Assembly: GCF_040869045.1 (NCBI RefSeq)
Contig: NC_090322.1
Span: forward strand, 170,328,672-170,392,671
Origin: Eurosta solidaginis
Taxonomy: Eukaryota > Arthropoda > Insecta > Diptera > Tephritidae
Direction of reading: 5' to 3'
Length of the DNA stretch: 64,000 nt
Both the position numbers and the translations under genes were made by a program. The notes under the pieces were generated by a model. That model did not search any database. It had not been told where the DNA came from and saw only the letters and a program-made list of their open reading frames with translations. Shown one piece after another: positions 22,688 to 32,979 of the stretch; the first letter of the stretch is position 1; each line of letters opens with the position of its first letter.

Positions 22688-22815
22688 ACAGAATTTCGAG
22701 TAAATTCAACCGATATTTTCGTAAACTTTTATTTATCGCAAATAGCAGCTGAATAAACTACGCGCAAATTGTTGATTCTGAATTGAATGTTTCAACAGTC
22801 AAATCACCAAAAAAT
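22655..22815 (+). repeat. Terminal repeat of an unidentified element (CTACACTGAAAGAAAAA end)
   Basis: The sequence from CTACACTGAAAGAAAAAGCTG through TAAAATCAACAG, AACCGATATTTTCG, GCAAATAGC and AATTGTTGATTCTGAATTGA is mirrored on the other strand at 62040-62190. A related start, CTACACTGAACGAAAAAA, is at 36418-36435. This suggests a dispersed family whose outer end is CTACACTGAA(A/C)GAAAAA. No coding region could be linked to it. Confidence 0.65.
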
Positions 22816-23330
22816 ATTTACAGAGCTCAGAACATTTTTTCTAATAAAAAAAAATTGTTTTTAAAGACATTGGTGTTGCTTTTTCCATGCCTTTACCTAT
22901 GGTATTTTCCATGGTTAAGCCTGTACTGTCAAATATTTTAGTTTAATTCTTAAACCTAAGCAAAGTTTACTGCTGATTTTAAGCTTTTTTAAAAGTAGTT
23001 TAAAAGCACTAAATAGTTTTATGCAATTTCCACGATACCCGAAAAAAGTATGATCATATATCGTCGGTCCAATGCCAAAGTCACGAATGTGCATATTTGA
23101 TGTGTTGAGAAAAACGCGTAAGTCATTGTTAAAAATAGAGATTTAATTAATAGAGATTTAATTTTGAACCGACGATATGTAGACCTAAAAGTTTAAGATT
23201 TAAGCAAAATTTTCAACCTTGTTCAAAAATAAAATTTTGCATGCTATGAGTTATTTTGCTTTCCAAAAATTGTTGAAATTAATTGACAATAAAATCTAAT
23301 ACATGGCTTATTGAATAATAAAGTCAGTTT
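22816..23330. other. AT-rich DNA without recognised features
   Basis: No coding region was recognised. A ~12-bp direct repeat, AGAGATTTAATT, is seen near 23138-23163. Confidence 0.35.
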
Positions 23331-23331
23331 T

Positions 23332-24379
23332 CTACATTAAGAAGCTTATTGAGCTCAATCTTCCATACAAGATTCGAATCTATAATTATTTCTTTAGTGA
23401 CTAATCAAATGCCTAATGAAATCAAAAGCCCAATGCAACTCTGTTGGGAGCGTTCAGTTTCTTAGTTTTTGGTGTGTTCAGTGCTTAAAAATGTTATTGT
23501 CAAAGTAAATGTCATTGTCTGTCATATAGCATTGTAGTTTAATCGCTCGACATTTCATCCTTCATACTAATCGAGCAGTTACTTCTGTGTGAAAGCAAAA
23601 AATTTACGATTTCATTAGAAGGTGAAATGAGATCATTAAGTTTCTGTGTGAAAACAGTATAAAAGACGAAGCTAACTAGATTGCTGATTTCATTAAGCAT
23701 TACATAAAGCACAAATAGAATAATGCCAATTTCACGCAGACGTTTAATGAAATAATTAGTCAAGTTTTCTACATTAAAGCCTTAATTGAACTCAATTTTC
23801 CATACAAAATACAAATTCTAAATTATCTCACTACTGTTTATTGAATGCCTAATCGAGTGAAAAATTCAGTCGGCTTTGCTTGGTGCTTCGATTTTTATTG
23901 TCAAATGTAACAAATGACAAACAAAAATAAATTATTTTCAATAATTTACAAAAAATAGAAAATCACAAAAAAATTCAAAATTTAATTTTCGCTGCAATTG
24001 CTGCAATAGATAATATGGCTTTTTCGAAAATAGGCACATATTTGGTTAGGTGCAACATCTATGGGTAGTTGGGCATGCATTTTAGTTTGATTGTATTTAT
24101 AGTTAAGAAGAAAACGGATGCTTTCCACTTTAACTATTTTTTGTAAAAATGACATATTTTTTGGCGCTGCTGACAGATGTTCGCTTAATGAATCAAAAGA
24201 CCCTGTATGAAAAGGGAAACTTAATTATTTCATTAAATAGAATTGTGATTCGATTAAGTTTCTGTGTGAAAACGGTATAATTTAGAGTTTGTATTTTGCA
24301 TGGGAGATTGAGTTCATTAAGCGCTGCAGTGAAGAAAGCTGGACTAATTATTTCATTAATTCTCTGTGTGAAATTGGTT
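23332..24379. mobile_element. Fold-back / MITE-like cluster with inverted arms
   Basis: The arm at 23724-23826 (GCCAATTTCACGCAGACG, TTTAATGAAATAATTAGTC, TCCATACAAAATACAAATTC) is mirrored at 24277-24379 on the other strand. A further direct copy of the arm core (TTTTCTACATTAAG, GAGCTCAATCTTCCATACA) lies at 23332-23400. The motif ATTAAGTTTCTGTGTGAAAA occurs at 23636 and 24254. The family therefore repeats several times in both orientations within 1 kb. Not coding. Confidence 0.65.
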
Positions 24380-24787
24380 TTATATTGAGCAAATCCTAAT
24401 TAATTGTTTGATCAATATTTTAACATGATCATAACTTTCTTTCTACACAATTTTTCAGCAATGGGGCAGTTTGGAAATCATACGATTTTTTAAAAAATTT
24501 TTTAAAGCTTGCAGTCGGCAAGAATACTTTTTGGAGGAAATCATGCAACAATACCGCACAGGGCAAACGTAACATAACTTTTAAAACGCAACTGGCATCT
24601 ACATACAACATAAATATTTATCAAACAAATTTACTTAATTGTACATATTTGTTGTTAAAGTGGACTTTCCTCGCCCACTGTTTAGCATTTCAAATCAATC
24701 TTCAAGTGATTCACAGTAGCTTACGTTGAAGTGGCATTAAAAGTGCTATACAAAATAAATATTTACTGAATCAAATTACTGGAACAA
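24380..24787 (+). other. Possible host promoter / 5' UTR region
   Basis: About 400 bp of sequence without repeat hallmarks precedes a well-placed ATG at 24788. I see no firm TATA box or initiator, so the functional reading depends entirely on the exon proposed next. Treat as tentative. Confidence 0.2.
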
Positions 24788-24800
24788 ATGGCAAGACAAA
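24788..24800 (+). CDS. Candidate first coding exon of a host gene (Met-Ala-Arg-Gln...)
   Basis: The sequence GGAACAAATGGCAAGACAAA is followed directly by GTAAGTAAAC. The bases before the ATG match the insect start-context consensus (ACAAATGG), and GTAAGT is an ideal 5' splice donor. The exon would encode only Met-Ala-Arg-Gln plus one base of the next codon, as happens in many insect genes with a large first intron. The following kilobases, full of transposons, would be that intron. There is no homology to name a gene, no downstream exon is visible, and such a short match can arise by chance. Confidence 0.22.
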
Positions 24801-25190
24801 GTAAGTAAACTTTTTATTCACACCTAATTTTTGTATGATTATAAAGTTATATAAAAAAGCGGAATTTTTTACAATAAATTTTGTTGTGTACGGCCAACGC
24901 TGTCTGATTTAAAGGGTCAACTCCTAAATTTGCAATAATATTTTTTTAAATTTAAATTTACGCTGCTAGGTGCCAACCCCTGTTTTTTGATTAATGTGCA
25001 ATTGTTTTTTGCTTTACTTGCTTGAGGATTTGTAATGAATGTGAATTTTGCTGATGATGATCAAAAAATTAAATCATTTGTTTTTGTAAAAATATTAGAA
25101 TCAAATTTATTTGGTCAAGTATAACTCGGGGGAATTCGTACGTGTTCTGTTCAATTATTAAAATGCAGCTCAGGCCATGTAAAGCAAAAA

Positions 25191-25572
25191 ATCATATATA
25201 TTATTTCTAAGTGCTGATTTTATGTACGGGTCCCTTTTTCGCTCTTATTTGGAATCCAAATCTATAAATAAATTTTGGTTGTAAAGATGGAGATTCGGGC
25301 TATTAGCGAGCTTTAGGCAATTTTGGTCGTAGTGCTTTTGTTTAGCTTTATTTTATTAAAATAAATTTTTTTTAAATAAACGATTGTGAGCACACAAAGA
25401 AATCTATTTGTACTATGGCACTATTGTGAATATTTGCACTGCATTATCGGCAGTTGCTATTGTACTCTAGATAGCAGCGCAAGCGGTAAGTTAATAGAAC
25501 AGCTGATTTCTGTTGATATTTAATAAGATACTTTTATATTGGTTGCGCAAGATGCGCACGGGTCAGGCTCGT
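25191..25572 (+). repeat. Dispersed repeat, copy 1 of an inverted pair
   Basis: The sequence (CATATATATTATTTCTAA, CGGGTCCCTTTTTCGCTC, GAGATTCGGGCTATTAGCG, ACGATTGTGAGCACACAAAG, ATCGGCAGTTGCTATTGTAC, GATGCGCACGGGTCAGGCTCGT) recurs in reverse complement at 31930-32384. No coding capacity; probably a non-autonomous element. Confidence 0.8.
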
Positions 25573-25917
25573 TATTTAAAAAAGGGGAAAAAAACCAATC
25601 CACTTTCTATGGATTTTGGTTCAACTATATAGAGCTTCCTTCCTTCGTTCAATCACCCATTACTTATAAAAATAAGCTTCAATACAAAACTTGTTTTTAC
25701 ATGGTCCATGGCTGATTGACTTGAACATTCTATAGGACCTTTATTTTGAGAGGGGACCGATTTTCGGTAAGCCTTAAAACTTTGTTTGCATAATACGGAA
25801 AATTGGAGTTATAACGGTAGGAACTCTAAAAGAAGAGGTAGAGATAGAAGTTGAAGTAGAGATAGAAGAACAGGTAGAGGTACATGTGGAAGTAGAGGAA
25901 GAGCTGCAGATAATAAG
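25573..25917 (+). other. Unassigned, with purine-rich GTAGAG minisatellite
   Basis: Between the 0.4-kb repeat and the R1-like LINE lies a purine run at about 25828-25905 built on GTAGAGATAGAAG / GAAGTAGAG. A short related run (GTAGAGATAGAAATAGAGG) reappears at about 27841-27860, on the far side of the LINE. Confidence 0.4.
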
Positions 25918-26415
25918 TCCCCAGTACCTGTGGGAGTGCCGAATATGGCCCTTAAAGCAGCGATAAGGTCTAGAACATCAGTATTTACTGATCTTTTCAA
26001 CGCCTGTATCCAGGCAGACGTCTTCCTAGGAGCGTCAAAAGATTGGTCCCTTTGCTAAAGCCTAGTAAGGTGCCCGACCAGCCATTCTCATACAGGTCAC
26101 TTTGTATCTTGGAGTCGACAGCAAAGAATTTCGAGCGTATTATAAGTGAGCGCCTACAGCAGTCCCTGGAAAGCCCAGATGACTTGTCAAATAATCAGTT
26201 TTGATTTCAAAAATCAAGATCCACGATAGATGCAATACAAATAGTTGTCAATGTAGCATACTTTTAAATATAAAATGATTCTACATCTGCCTAACTGTGC
26301 AAAATAATCGGAAGCTGTTTAGGCGGCAGTGTAACCCCTTTTGATAAGGATGAGTGAGCAAGAGCGCACCACATCACCGGCAGCGTCTCTCATAGGTTTA
26401 ATGCTATGGCATGTG

Positions 26416-26428
26416 ATGTATGATGTTG
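26416..26428. repeat. Target-site duplication, left
   Basis: ATGTATGATGTTG, identical to 26842-26854. Confidence 0.93.
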
Positions 26429-26841
26429 ACCCCCAGCGGGTAAGGGGCTAAGAATATACCCGCGGTAGGTATGCCTGTCGTAAGAGGCGACTAAAATACC
26501 AGATTAAGGGGGTGTGTAGCGCAACCCTTCAGGTTGCCAGCGGAATATATAGCTTCTCCAAACCCAATTGTCAACCTCACCTATCCGCGGCGAATCCTGT
26601 TTCACTAACAGACGAGGCTCTGGCGACCCCAAGCTCCTCATGGAACTTGGGGGTGGGGAGGGAGGGGATGGCCTGAAGGTTTAATGTGGCCACATAAATC
26701 GTTCCCGAGATGGTCGGGCTAGCACCTTAATGGTGCTGTGGTACCGGAGCGTACCGGATCTGTATCCGGCAAAGGACCATCACATCGATAACACTCCCCA
26801 AAGCCTTCGGGGAGCAACCTTATCGCTACAACAACAACAAC
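26429..26841 (+). mobile_element. SINE-like (CAA)n-tailed retroposon, copy 2, with perfect 13-bp target duplication
   Basis: The sequence runs from ACCCCCAGCGGGTAAGGGGC to CGCTACAACAACAACAAC. It is flanked by ATGTATGATGTTG at 26416-26428 and again at 26842-26854, a perfect 13-bp duplication typical of LINE-driven target-primed insertion. The internal sequence matches copy 1 (408-812) in order: TAGGTATGCCTGTCGTAAGA, TTCAGGTTGCCAGCG, TCCCGAGATGGTCGGGCT, GTATCCGGCAAAGGACCATC. The 3' end CTAC(AAC)n resembles the end of the jockey-like LINE at about 35135-35163, a possible mobilising partner. No open frame and no clear tRNA-like promoter boxes. Confidence 0.92.
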
Positions 26842-26854
26842 ATGTATGATGTTG
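26842..26854. repeat. Target-site duplication, right
   Basis: ATGTATGATGTTG, identical to 26416-26428, directly after the (CAA)n tail. It restores the interrupted reverse transcriptase sequence. Confidence 0.93.
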
Positions 26855-27635
26855 CGCTACAAATCGACCTTCCCAAAGGCATGCAAATTGTCGGTTACGC
26901 AGATGACATTGGTAGTGGCCAATAAACTGCATCTGCTCCAAGCATTATGTAATGACGCCCTAGGAAGAATGAAGGAATGACGGACAATTATGGGGCTGAA
27001 GATGGCTAGCAAGAAGACAGAAATGGTCTTGGTGAGCTCAAAGCGGGCTGTGGATGAGTTAGCCCTAACCATTAGGAGATTATCCAATTAATTCAAAGCC
27101 TCACTTGAAATATTTAGGAGTAAGCATTTACTCGAAACTAACTTTTAAGGAGTAGTTCAGAGGGATAAGAGAGACAGTTTCTAAAGTTAGTGGTGCCCTA
27201 ATACGAACAATGCCCATCATTGCAGGCCCAAGTGAAGCTACCCGTCAGCTATTGTCCAACGTAACCAGCTCGATCATATTTTACGCTGCACGGCATGGAT
27301 CTAAAATGACCCACAAAAAAGATGTCCTATCAGTCTAACGAAATACTGGTATACGAATAGCAAGTGCTTATCGGACGGTTTCCGTGGACGTGATCCATAT
27401 TTTTTCTCGCAAAATCCAAGTTGATCTGCCGACAAGTGAAATGTGTGATCTCTATGGCATTGGAATCAGGCGACCATCTGAAGATGCCAAGAAAATCGCA
27501 AGGTCAGGGACAGTAACAAGGTTGCAACAACGTTGGAATCAATCGAGAAAGAATGCTGGACCTCCACGAAATACTTTCTGTACACAGAGCTTTCGGAGAG
27601 AAACCTTCCATAAAGAATTTATTTCCACAAGTGCG

Positions 27636-28161
27636 TAGACAGTTATATTGTTGGACTGCTGTGAGCAAAATGGCATTACTATCTATGACGCGCCTGATGC
27701 ATGCTAAAAGGGGGCGCATAGAAATGCGCACGCGAAGCAGTGGCGATTAAATCGCCTTTCCGCCCCAAACGTGGCGGTAGACACATGAACAGATTTAGCC
27801 TGGATCACTGGAACGTTCATTAGCAAAGGAAAATGGAGAAGTAGAGATAGAAATAGAGGTGGTGACTTGTGCCGAAGAGGTACTCTCTGCGAAAAAACGG
27901 AGTTGTTCAAATATTAGGCAAATCAATTGATTTCGAAGTTATTAACTACAGAATAAATAACCGTGGACTATTTGTGTTACTGCCATGACTATCAAAAATG
28001 AAATGAATTATAACCCTTCTGAAGAGCAAAAGTAAACGGCGAACATCATATGCACATGCATAATCAAAATTAGCGGCTGTGATTAGACACGGATTAGTAA
28101 GCTCTTCGTTTTTCATCTTAGGTTGTCATACATATGTACTAAATAAATCCTACTTATTTAC

Positions 28162-28192
<31 letters not shown>

Positions 28193-28429
28193 GCCGTGCT
28201 AATTATTTGCACTTCCGTAATTATTTTTAGTTAGTATTTTTTTTTTCTTGTATGGTACACAAACAAATTGTTTGGTGTTTCATCCAATCTAAGTATTTGG
28301 ACTAGTCCAAACTTAAGTACATAACTGTGCCAAGTGAATACAAACAGCTGCCATCAAAAAAATAGATGTGGCAATTTTTAGGAAGTCTCATTAATTATAT
28401 TCTTTTTTTATTTTGGATAATTTAAGAAG
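27636..28429. other. Unassigned DNA with simple-sequence runs
   Basis: No confident coding region. It includes an (AT)n run followed by a poly-T run at about 28160-28192. The small frames here have no recognisable motif. Confidence 0.4.
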
Positions 28430-28984
28430 AAAATGTTATGACTTTTGTATGCAAACCAATCTCAAAAACTTACTTACTTAATAGCCGCTTAATCGTTCAA
28501 ATGGTTATGGCCGTCCAACAAGCCGCGCACATGTGCAGGGAAATATTAAAAAAGGAGGTGAAAGCACAGGAAGGACAAAAAGCTAATGCAGAAGAGAAAA
28601 CAATAAAGAATCTACGGAAAAAGCTAAGGAAAAACGAACGAAAGCGGACAAAGGAAATACCACTGTGCTAATCGGAAAAACGGAATATATAGCCAAAACA
28701 GAAGAACTCATAGAGGGAATGAAATGTCGTAGAATAAGATAGGATGAATACCAAAAACAAATCAAAGTTGCTATAAAAAATGCAACAAATATAGTAGATT
28801 CTAACATGCACATAGATTGGTCCAAATGAACCCTTTGGCTCCTCCACTGAAAAATCCACAAGCCGGACACGCCAATGAGGTCCATCATTAATTTTAAATC
28901 GGCACCATGTTTCAAACTGTCTAAATATTTAAAAACGAACTAATAGAGAAACTCGAGACCGTAGAACTAACAAAGAACAGCAAA

Positions 28985-29535
28985 TTGGTATCTTTTGACA
29001 TAAAAGATTTATACCCATCAATACCACTATCGGAGACTTTGGATATAGTTAGCTCAACAATAGTTCATAATACAAAAAACAATGTGAAAGAACCACTTTA
29101 CGTCAAAACTATTTTCAACTCAACAATAAAATATAAAGACAAACAAACGGCCTGGGAATGGGAAGCCCCACATCGGCCACTCTTATGAAGTCTAAATTAG
29201 GCGTGTCATTTTATGCTCGATACGTGGATGACATAATATGCGTTTTAGCTACTAATAACGAAGAGCTTGTACTGGTGTACCTCAAAAAACAGCACGGAAA
29301 TATAAAATTTACAATGGAAACCGAAAAAGACGGAGGAATCAACTATTTAGACATCACGATAAATATTGATAAAGTTCCCAAAAGATTTAACTATGACATA
29401 TATAGAAAGCCAACGGCCACCGACACAATAATACATAATAGCTCGAATCACCCCCAACAGCATAAAAATGCACCATTGAGGCATTTGGTACATAGACTTG
29501 AAAAAACACCTCTTACACAAGAGGCATATAAGTGA
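28985..29535 (+). pseudogene. PLE reverse transcriptase core (motifs A-C), frameshifted
   Basis: Motif A (SFDIKDLYPSIP) lies in one frame (28985-29188). Motifs B and C (MGSPTSATLM; YVDDIICVL) lie in the next frame, starting at 29158. Motif C follows motif B by only about 12 residues (usually far more), so an in-frame piece of the palm has been lost as well. The two catalytic aspartates of YVDD and the aspartate of motif A are still readable. Confidence 0.9.
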
Positions 29536-29699
29536 GAGCTTGAAGTCATATATAACATTGCTGCAAACAACGGATATAAAAAATCACTAGTAGATAAGCT
29601 CAGAAGGACGCATGGGTTACCAAAAAGAAATAATGAAAAGGAAAATAATAATAATACCTGGACGACTATAACATATACTGGAAAGGCAACATATAAATT

Positions 29700-29845
29700 G
29701 GAAAACATACATGCCAACATAGTTACATAGGACAAACAGGACGGCAAATAAGAACCAGATTCAGAGAGCACATTACAGATTACAACAAAAAAACACGGAA
29801 TCCAAACATTATACCAGAGTCTAACTTCGCCAACAAACATCAATA
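29700..29845 (+). pseudogene. GIY-YIG (Uri-type) endonuclease fragment of the PLE
   Basis: The frame beginning at about 29719 reads SYIGQTGRQIRTRFREHI and then TDYNKKTRNPN. It keeps the second half of the GIY-YIG signature (YIG), the conserved arginine and the histidine. The first GIY half is unreadable, and a stop follows at the CAATAA near 29842-29847. In family terms this domain nicks DNA to prime reverse transcription. It is inactive here. Confidence 0.85.
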
Positions 29846-30303
29846 AAACAGTTAGTGTTCTTCACATGCAAGCAAAAGGCCGACGTCTCAACGTACTCGA
29901 AAACATGTACATAAATCTAAAAACAGAAAACATTCGACGGTAGAATAATAAAAGAACAGATAAACACAATTTCTGACACAATATTCGAGCCTTTAAAACT
30001 TGTTTACGAGAAGCAAAGTAAGCACACGGGTACAACAGACAAACACTCAACAACAAATAAGCACAAAAAATAAACGCACCAAAGCAACGAATCCACAAAG
30101 AAGGTCAAACGACTACAACATCAAACGACACGCATCAATTTTGACAACACCTGCTCATGTACCTATGAACTACGAACTACGAACTATAAATACAGGACAA
30201 ACGACACCAACAGGTCAGAACGAAAATCGACAACGCCGAAACCGGTTTGTCTCGGAACCAAATTTGACAAGGGATGACGAAAATCGTTCCAATATACATC
30301 AGC

Positions 30304-30522
30304 GCATCAGTCGCTTCTTCGCTCAGCCAACTGGCGCCAGTTGGTCACACCAAGGGAGTTTAAATCGTTTTCCACCTGGTTCTTCCAGCGCAATGAGAGC
30401 CGCCCTCTTCCTCTGCTTCCATAGGCGGGTACCAATAAAAACACTTTTTTAACCGGAACACCATCTTTCATTCGCATAACCTAGCCAGCATAGCCGCTTT
30501 TCTCTCGAACACTCCCATAGCC
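30304..30522 (-). pseudogene. RTE-type LINE C-terminal fragment, minus strand
   Basis: The reverse complement of 42119-42440 is recognisable: GCCAACTGGCGCCAGTTGGT, CACACCAAGGGAGTTTAAAT, CGTTTTCCACCTGGTTCTTC, TTCATTCGCATAACCTAGCC and TTTTCTCTCGAACACTCCCA. It joins the PLE end directly at 30303/30304 and lacks the TAAG tail. Relative to 42119-42509 it has lost the middle (ELYELYAD) segment. Confidence 0.8.
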
Positions 30523-31929
30523 GCACATTTGAGAAAAATTTTGAAAATTCAAGAAGCATGCATTAAAATTTCAAACTTTAAATTTTTTTGCAATTTTTTT
30601 GGGGTATGCAGCTATGTAGCCTGATCAATTTTAGTCTAACAAAGTACAAGTTATAGGTCTCAGTTTTTTTTTATGTGGAGAAAATCTGAAACACTAAGGA
30701 AAAAAAATTGTTAAAAATCAATGCGAATTTTGAGAGACCTAGAGATAACGTGTACTTTGTTAGACTAAAATGTATTGGGTTACAAAACTGTAAACTCAAA
30801 AAATTTCTGAAAACTTAGAGTTTTCCTGCAAGTTTCTCGAATTTTCGAACGGGTTTAAGATTGATTTGCATAGTTTTAGTTACACAATTCATGCAATTTT
30901 TATCCTAAATCGAAAATAAGAAAAATAATATATTTGATGAAATTTGGTAAAAATCACTCAATCACTGCTTTTCCTGCTCGCAACTGTACATAATAAGTAC
31001 TGTAAATTACGTTGGCAAAATATTTTTTTCGTATTCTCTAATTTGCTTCAGCGATTTGTTTTGATTTGATTTTATTCACGCGCCAGTTAACACCAATGAC
31101 GGTGATAATTTAATTATCGCAATAATTCGGTTAATTGAGGAGATTCATACTAAAATGCAATAAGTGCACTTTTATTTAGTTTTATATATTTATCGGGTTC
31201 ATCCGACAACGAGTTTTCATAGCTTACGCGGAAAAAATGAATCTTGTTTACCAGGAAATAAAAATGTCCCAAAATTGCACTAACCCTAAGCGGGGAGCAA
31301 TAGTCCTACAAAATAAATACCGCTTACTTAATATGTATATAAATACCGGAAACATACTATACAGTAAATTGTTGTAGAATCTCCATGCGTAAGGAGAGAG
31401 CAAATAAAGCCTCCAGAGTTTGAAAGTGTGTATATGGCCTATTGGCCTCCGCGCCTGTCGTCAAACTTCTGGTAGCACTGAGGAAACATACAACCTAACC
31501 GAAACATTCATCGCCAAATGGAAAATACCCGACATATTTCCGCCTTGCGCCAAAATTTTAAAGCTATCCACTTGTATGTTTGTATGTATGTAACCTTGGC
31601 TTGTGGGTTTGTACGAGTGAGTGCTCTGGCCATGGTAAGCCCAAAAACTTAGCAATACGTCTTGACATTACGTTCCCGCGTCTCCGCTGAACGATCACAG
31701 AGCCGGTATGTCTCACTCTATTATAAGCCCAATTTATGCATGTGACCTTTAAGTCTGCGATGTACTGTTAGAATAACTGTTAGAATTCTTATGGTATTTT
31801 TTGAAAGGCCTATGGTTGCTATATATCAATTCGTACTATATCCTCCTACTAGTAGCTTAGATTGTCTTAAATGGAGTTCTTCTGGATGCCTACGTTATCG
31901 AGCGATATGTTTTCATTGGTTTTACTATT
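30523..31929. other. Unassigned, AT-rich
   Basis: About 1.4 kb without recognised coding. A pair of related sequences in opposite orientation, AGTCTAACAAAGTACAAG (about 30633) and GTACTTTGTTAGACTAAAAT (about 30751), forms an inverted repeat about 120 bp apart; a similar TTCTTTGTTAGACTATAATT occurs at 54450-54470. This suggests a small MITE family. Confidence 0.4.
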
Positions 31930-32384
31930 ACGAGCCCGACCAGTGCGCATCTTGCGCAACCATTATAAAATACTCTTATAAAATATCAACAGAAATCAGC
32001 TGTTCTATTAACTTACAGCTTACGCTGCCATCTAGCGTATAAAAGTAACTGCCGTCAATAAATTAAAACTTACAGCTTGCGCTTCCATCTAGCGTACACT
32101 ACAACTGCGTACAATAGCAACTGCCGGTAATGCAGTGCAAATATTCACAATAGTCCCATAGTACAAATAGATTTCTTTGTGTGCTCACAATCGTTTATGT
32201 TTAACAAATTATTTTAATAAAATATAGCTAAACAAATGCACTACGACCAAAATTGCCCAAAGCTCGGTAAAAGCCCGAATCTCCATTTTTACAACCAAAA
32301 CTTTATTTATAGATTTTGATTCCAAATAAGAGTGAAAAAGGGACCCGCACATAAAAACAGCAATTAGAAATAATATATATGATG
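31930..32384 (-). repeat. Dispersed repeat, copy 2 of an inverted pair
   Basis: Reverse complement of 25191-25572 (ACGAGCCCGACCAGTGCGC at one end, ATATATGATG at the other). This copy is longer because of an internal duplication of ~60-70 bp: ACTTACAGCTT(A/G)CGCT and CCATCTAGCGTA occur twice between about 32010 and 32098. Confidence 0.8.
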
Positions 32385-32940
32385 ATTATATACAGCCATC
32401 TCAGGAAATGTGTGCTACAGCCCCATGCTTTGTCTGCTAGACGTTTGCATACCATTATGTATATCGTGGCCCTAGTTGACGTGGAGTCAAAATGTTGCTT
32501 CCATAGGAGCTTGGTGTCAAAAATGACCGCCAAGTACTTTACTTCAGTTCTCTAATCTAGTGATATTGTTCTTAGGGCTGGTAGGACTATTCTTCTGGTG
32601 AAAGGGTTGATGGCCGTCTTTGATGTGTTGATGTTAAGCCCCACACTGAGGCACCATCTTAGATGATATCACATAACGTGCTTTCGGATTTACACCTGGC
32701 AATAATTATTATATCATCAGCATAACCTTGGCCTCTGATACTGTTGTCTGACAGACTTTGCAGGCGTTCATCCAGTAATAGGCTACACATAAAGCGTGAC
32801 AGAACTCCTCCTTGGGAACACACCCCGTGATATTGACCTGAAATGCGCTGTTCCCCACCTGGGCTTCAGCGATTTTCGTGCGAAGTAGAGTTATTTGCCA
32901 TAGCCAAACTTAATTGGCACGTTTTCTCTACTGGGTGTTC
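32385..32940 (-). pseudogene. LINE reverse transcriptase fragment with YADD motif
   Basis: On the minus strand CSQGGVLSRFMCSLLLDERL, NSIRGQGYADDIIIIARCK and ESTLCDII are readable. In other frames KTAINPFTRRIVLPAL, VKYLAVIFDTKLLWKQHF and VCKRLADKAWGCSTHFLRW follow. These are RT motifs B and C and the thumb of an I/LOA-like LINE (clade undecided). Stops and frameshifts are common. The left edge abuts the inverted 0.4-kb repeat. Confidence 0.85.
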
Positions 32941-32979
32941 AGCTAGAATGTAGATTTATGTACATATGTACATATCTTC

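Larger units (their letters stand above)
25918..27635 (+). pseudogene. R1-like LINE ORF2 remnant, split by a SINE-like insertion
   Basis: In broken frames the plus strand encodes VPNMALKAAIRSRTSVF, TDLFNACIQADVFLG, KPSKVPDQPFSYRSLCILES, KNFERIISERL and STIDAIQIVVNV. These are the finger/RT1-RT2 motifs of an R1-like reverse transcriptase. After a degenerate stretch, LMLWHVMYDV (up to 26428) continues beyond the inserted element as ALQIDLPKGMQIVGYADDIG, so the YADD catalytic motif follows directly once the insert is ignored. C-terminal pieces are SKPHLKYLGVSIYSKLTFKE, KVSGALIRTMPIIAGPSE and VDLPTSEMCDLYGIGIR. Several stops show it was dead, or died, well before now. The clade call (R1-like) is from motif flavour only. 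Confidence 0.85.
28430..30303 (+). mobile_element. Penelope-like element, copy 2 (RT plus GIY-YIG), decayed
   Basis: Broken frames in order give TVLIGKTEYIAKTEELIEG, KIHKPDTPMRSIINFKSAPC (the KIHKP landmark), VSFDIKDLYPSIPLSETLD (motif A), MGSPTSATLM (motif B), YARYVDDIICVL (catalytic YVDD, motif C) and NYLDITINI. YRKPTATDTIIHNSSNHP and HLVHRLEKTPLTQEAYK follow, then after further shifts SYIGQTGRQIRTRFREHI of the GIY-YIG endonuclease, and finally LHMQAKGRRLNVLENMYINL. This combination defines Penelope-like elements. DNA between motifs B and C appears deleted, the frame changes at about 29158 and at about 29700, and the N-terminus is poor. It ends at ATACATCA (30303), the same end as copy 1. 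Confidence 0.93.

Noticed and set aside
25809..26000. Minus-strand leucine/proline-rich 63-codon frame as a membrane peptide
   Set aside because: Antisense of a purine-rich GTAGAG minisatellite and the start of the R1-like LINE.
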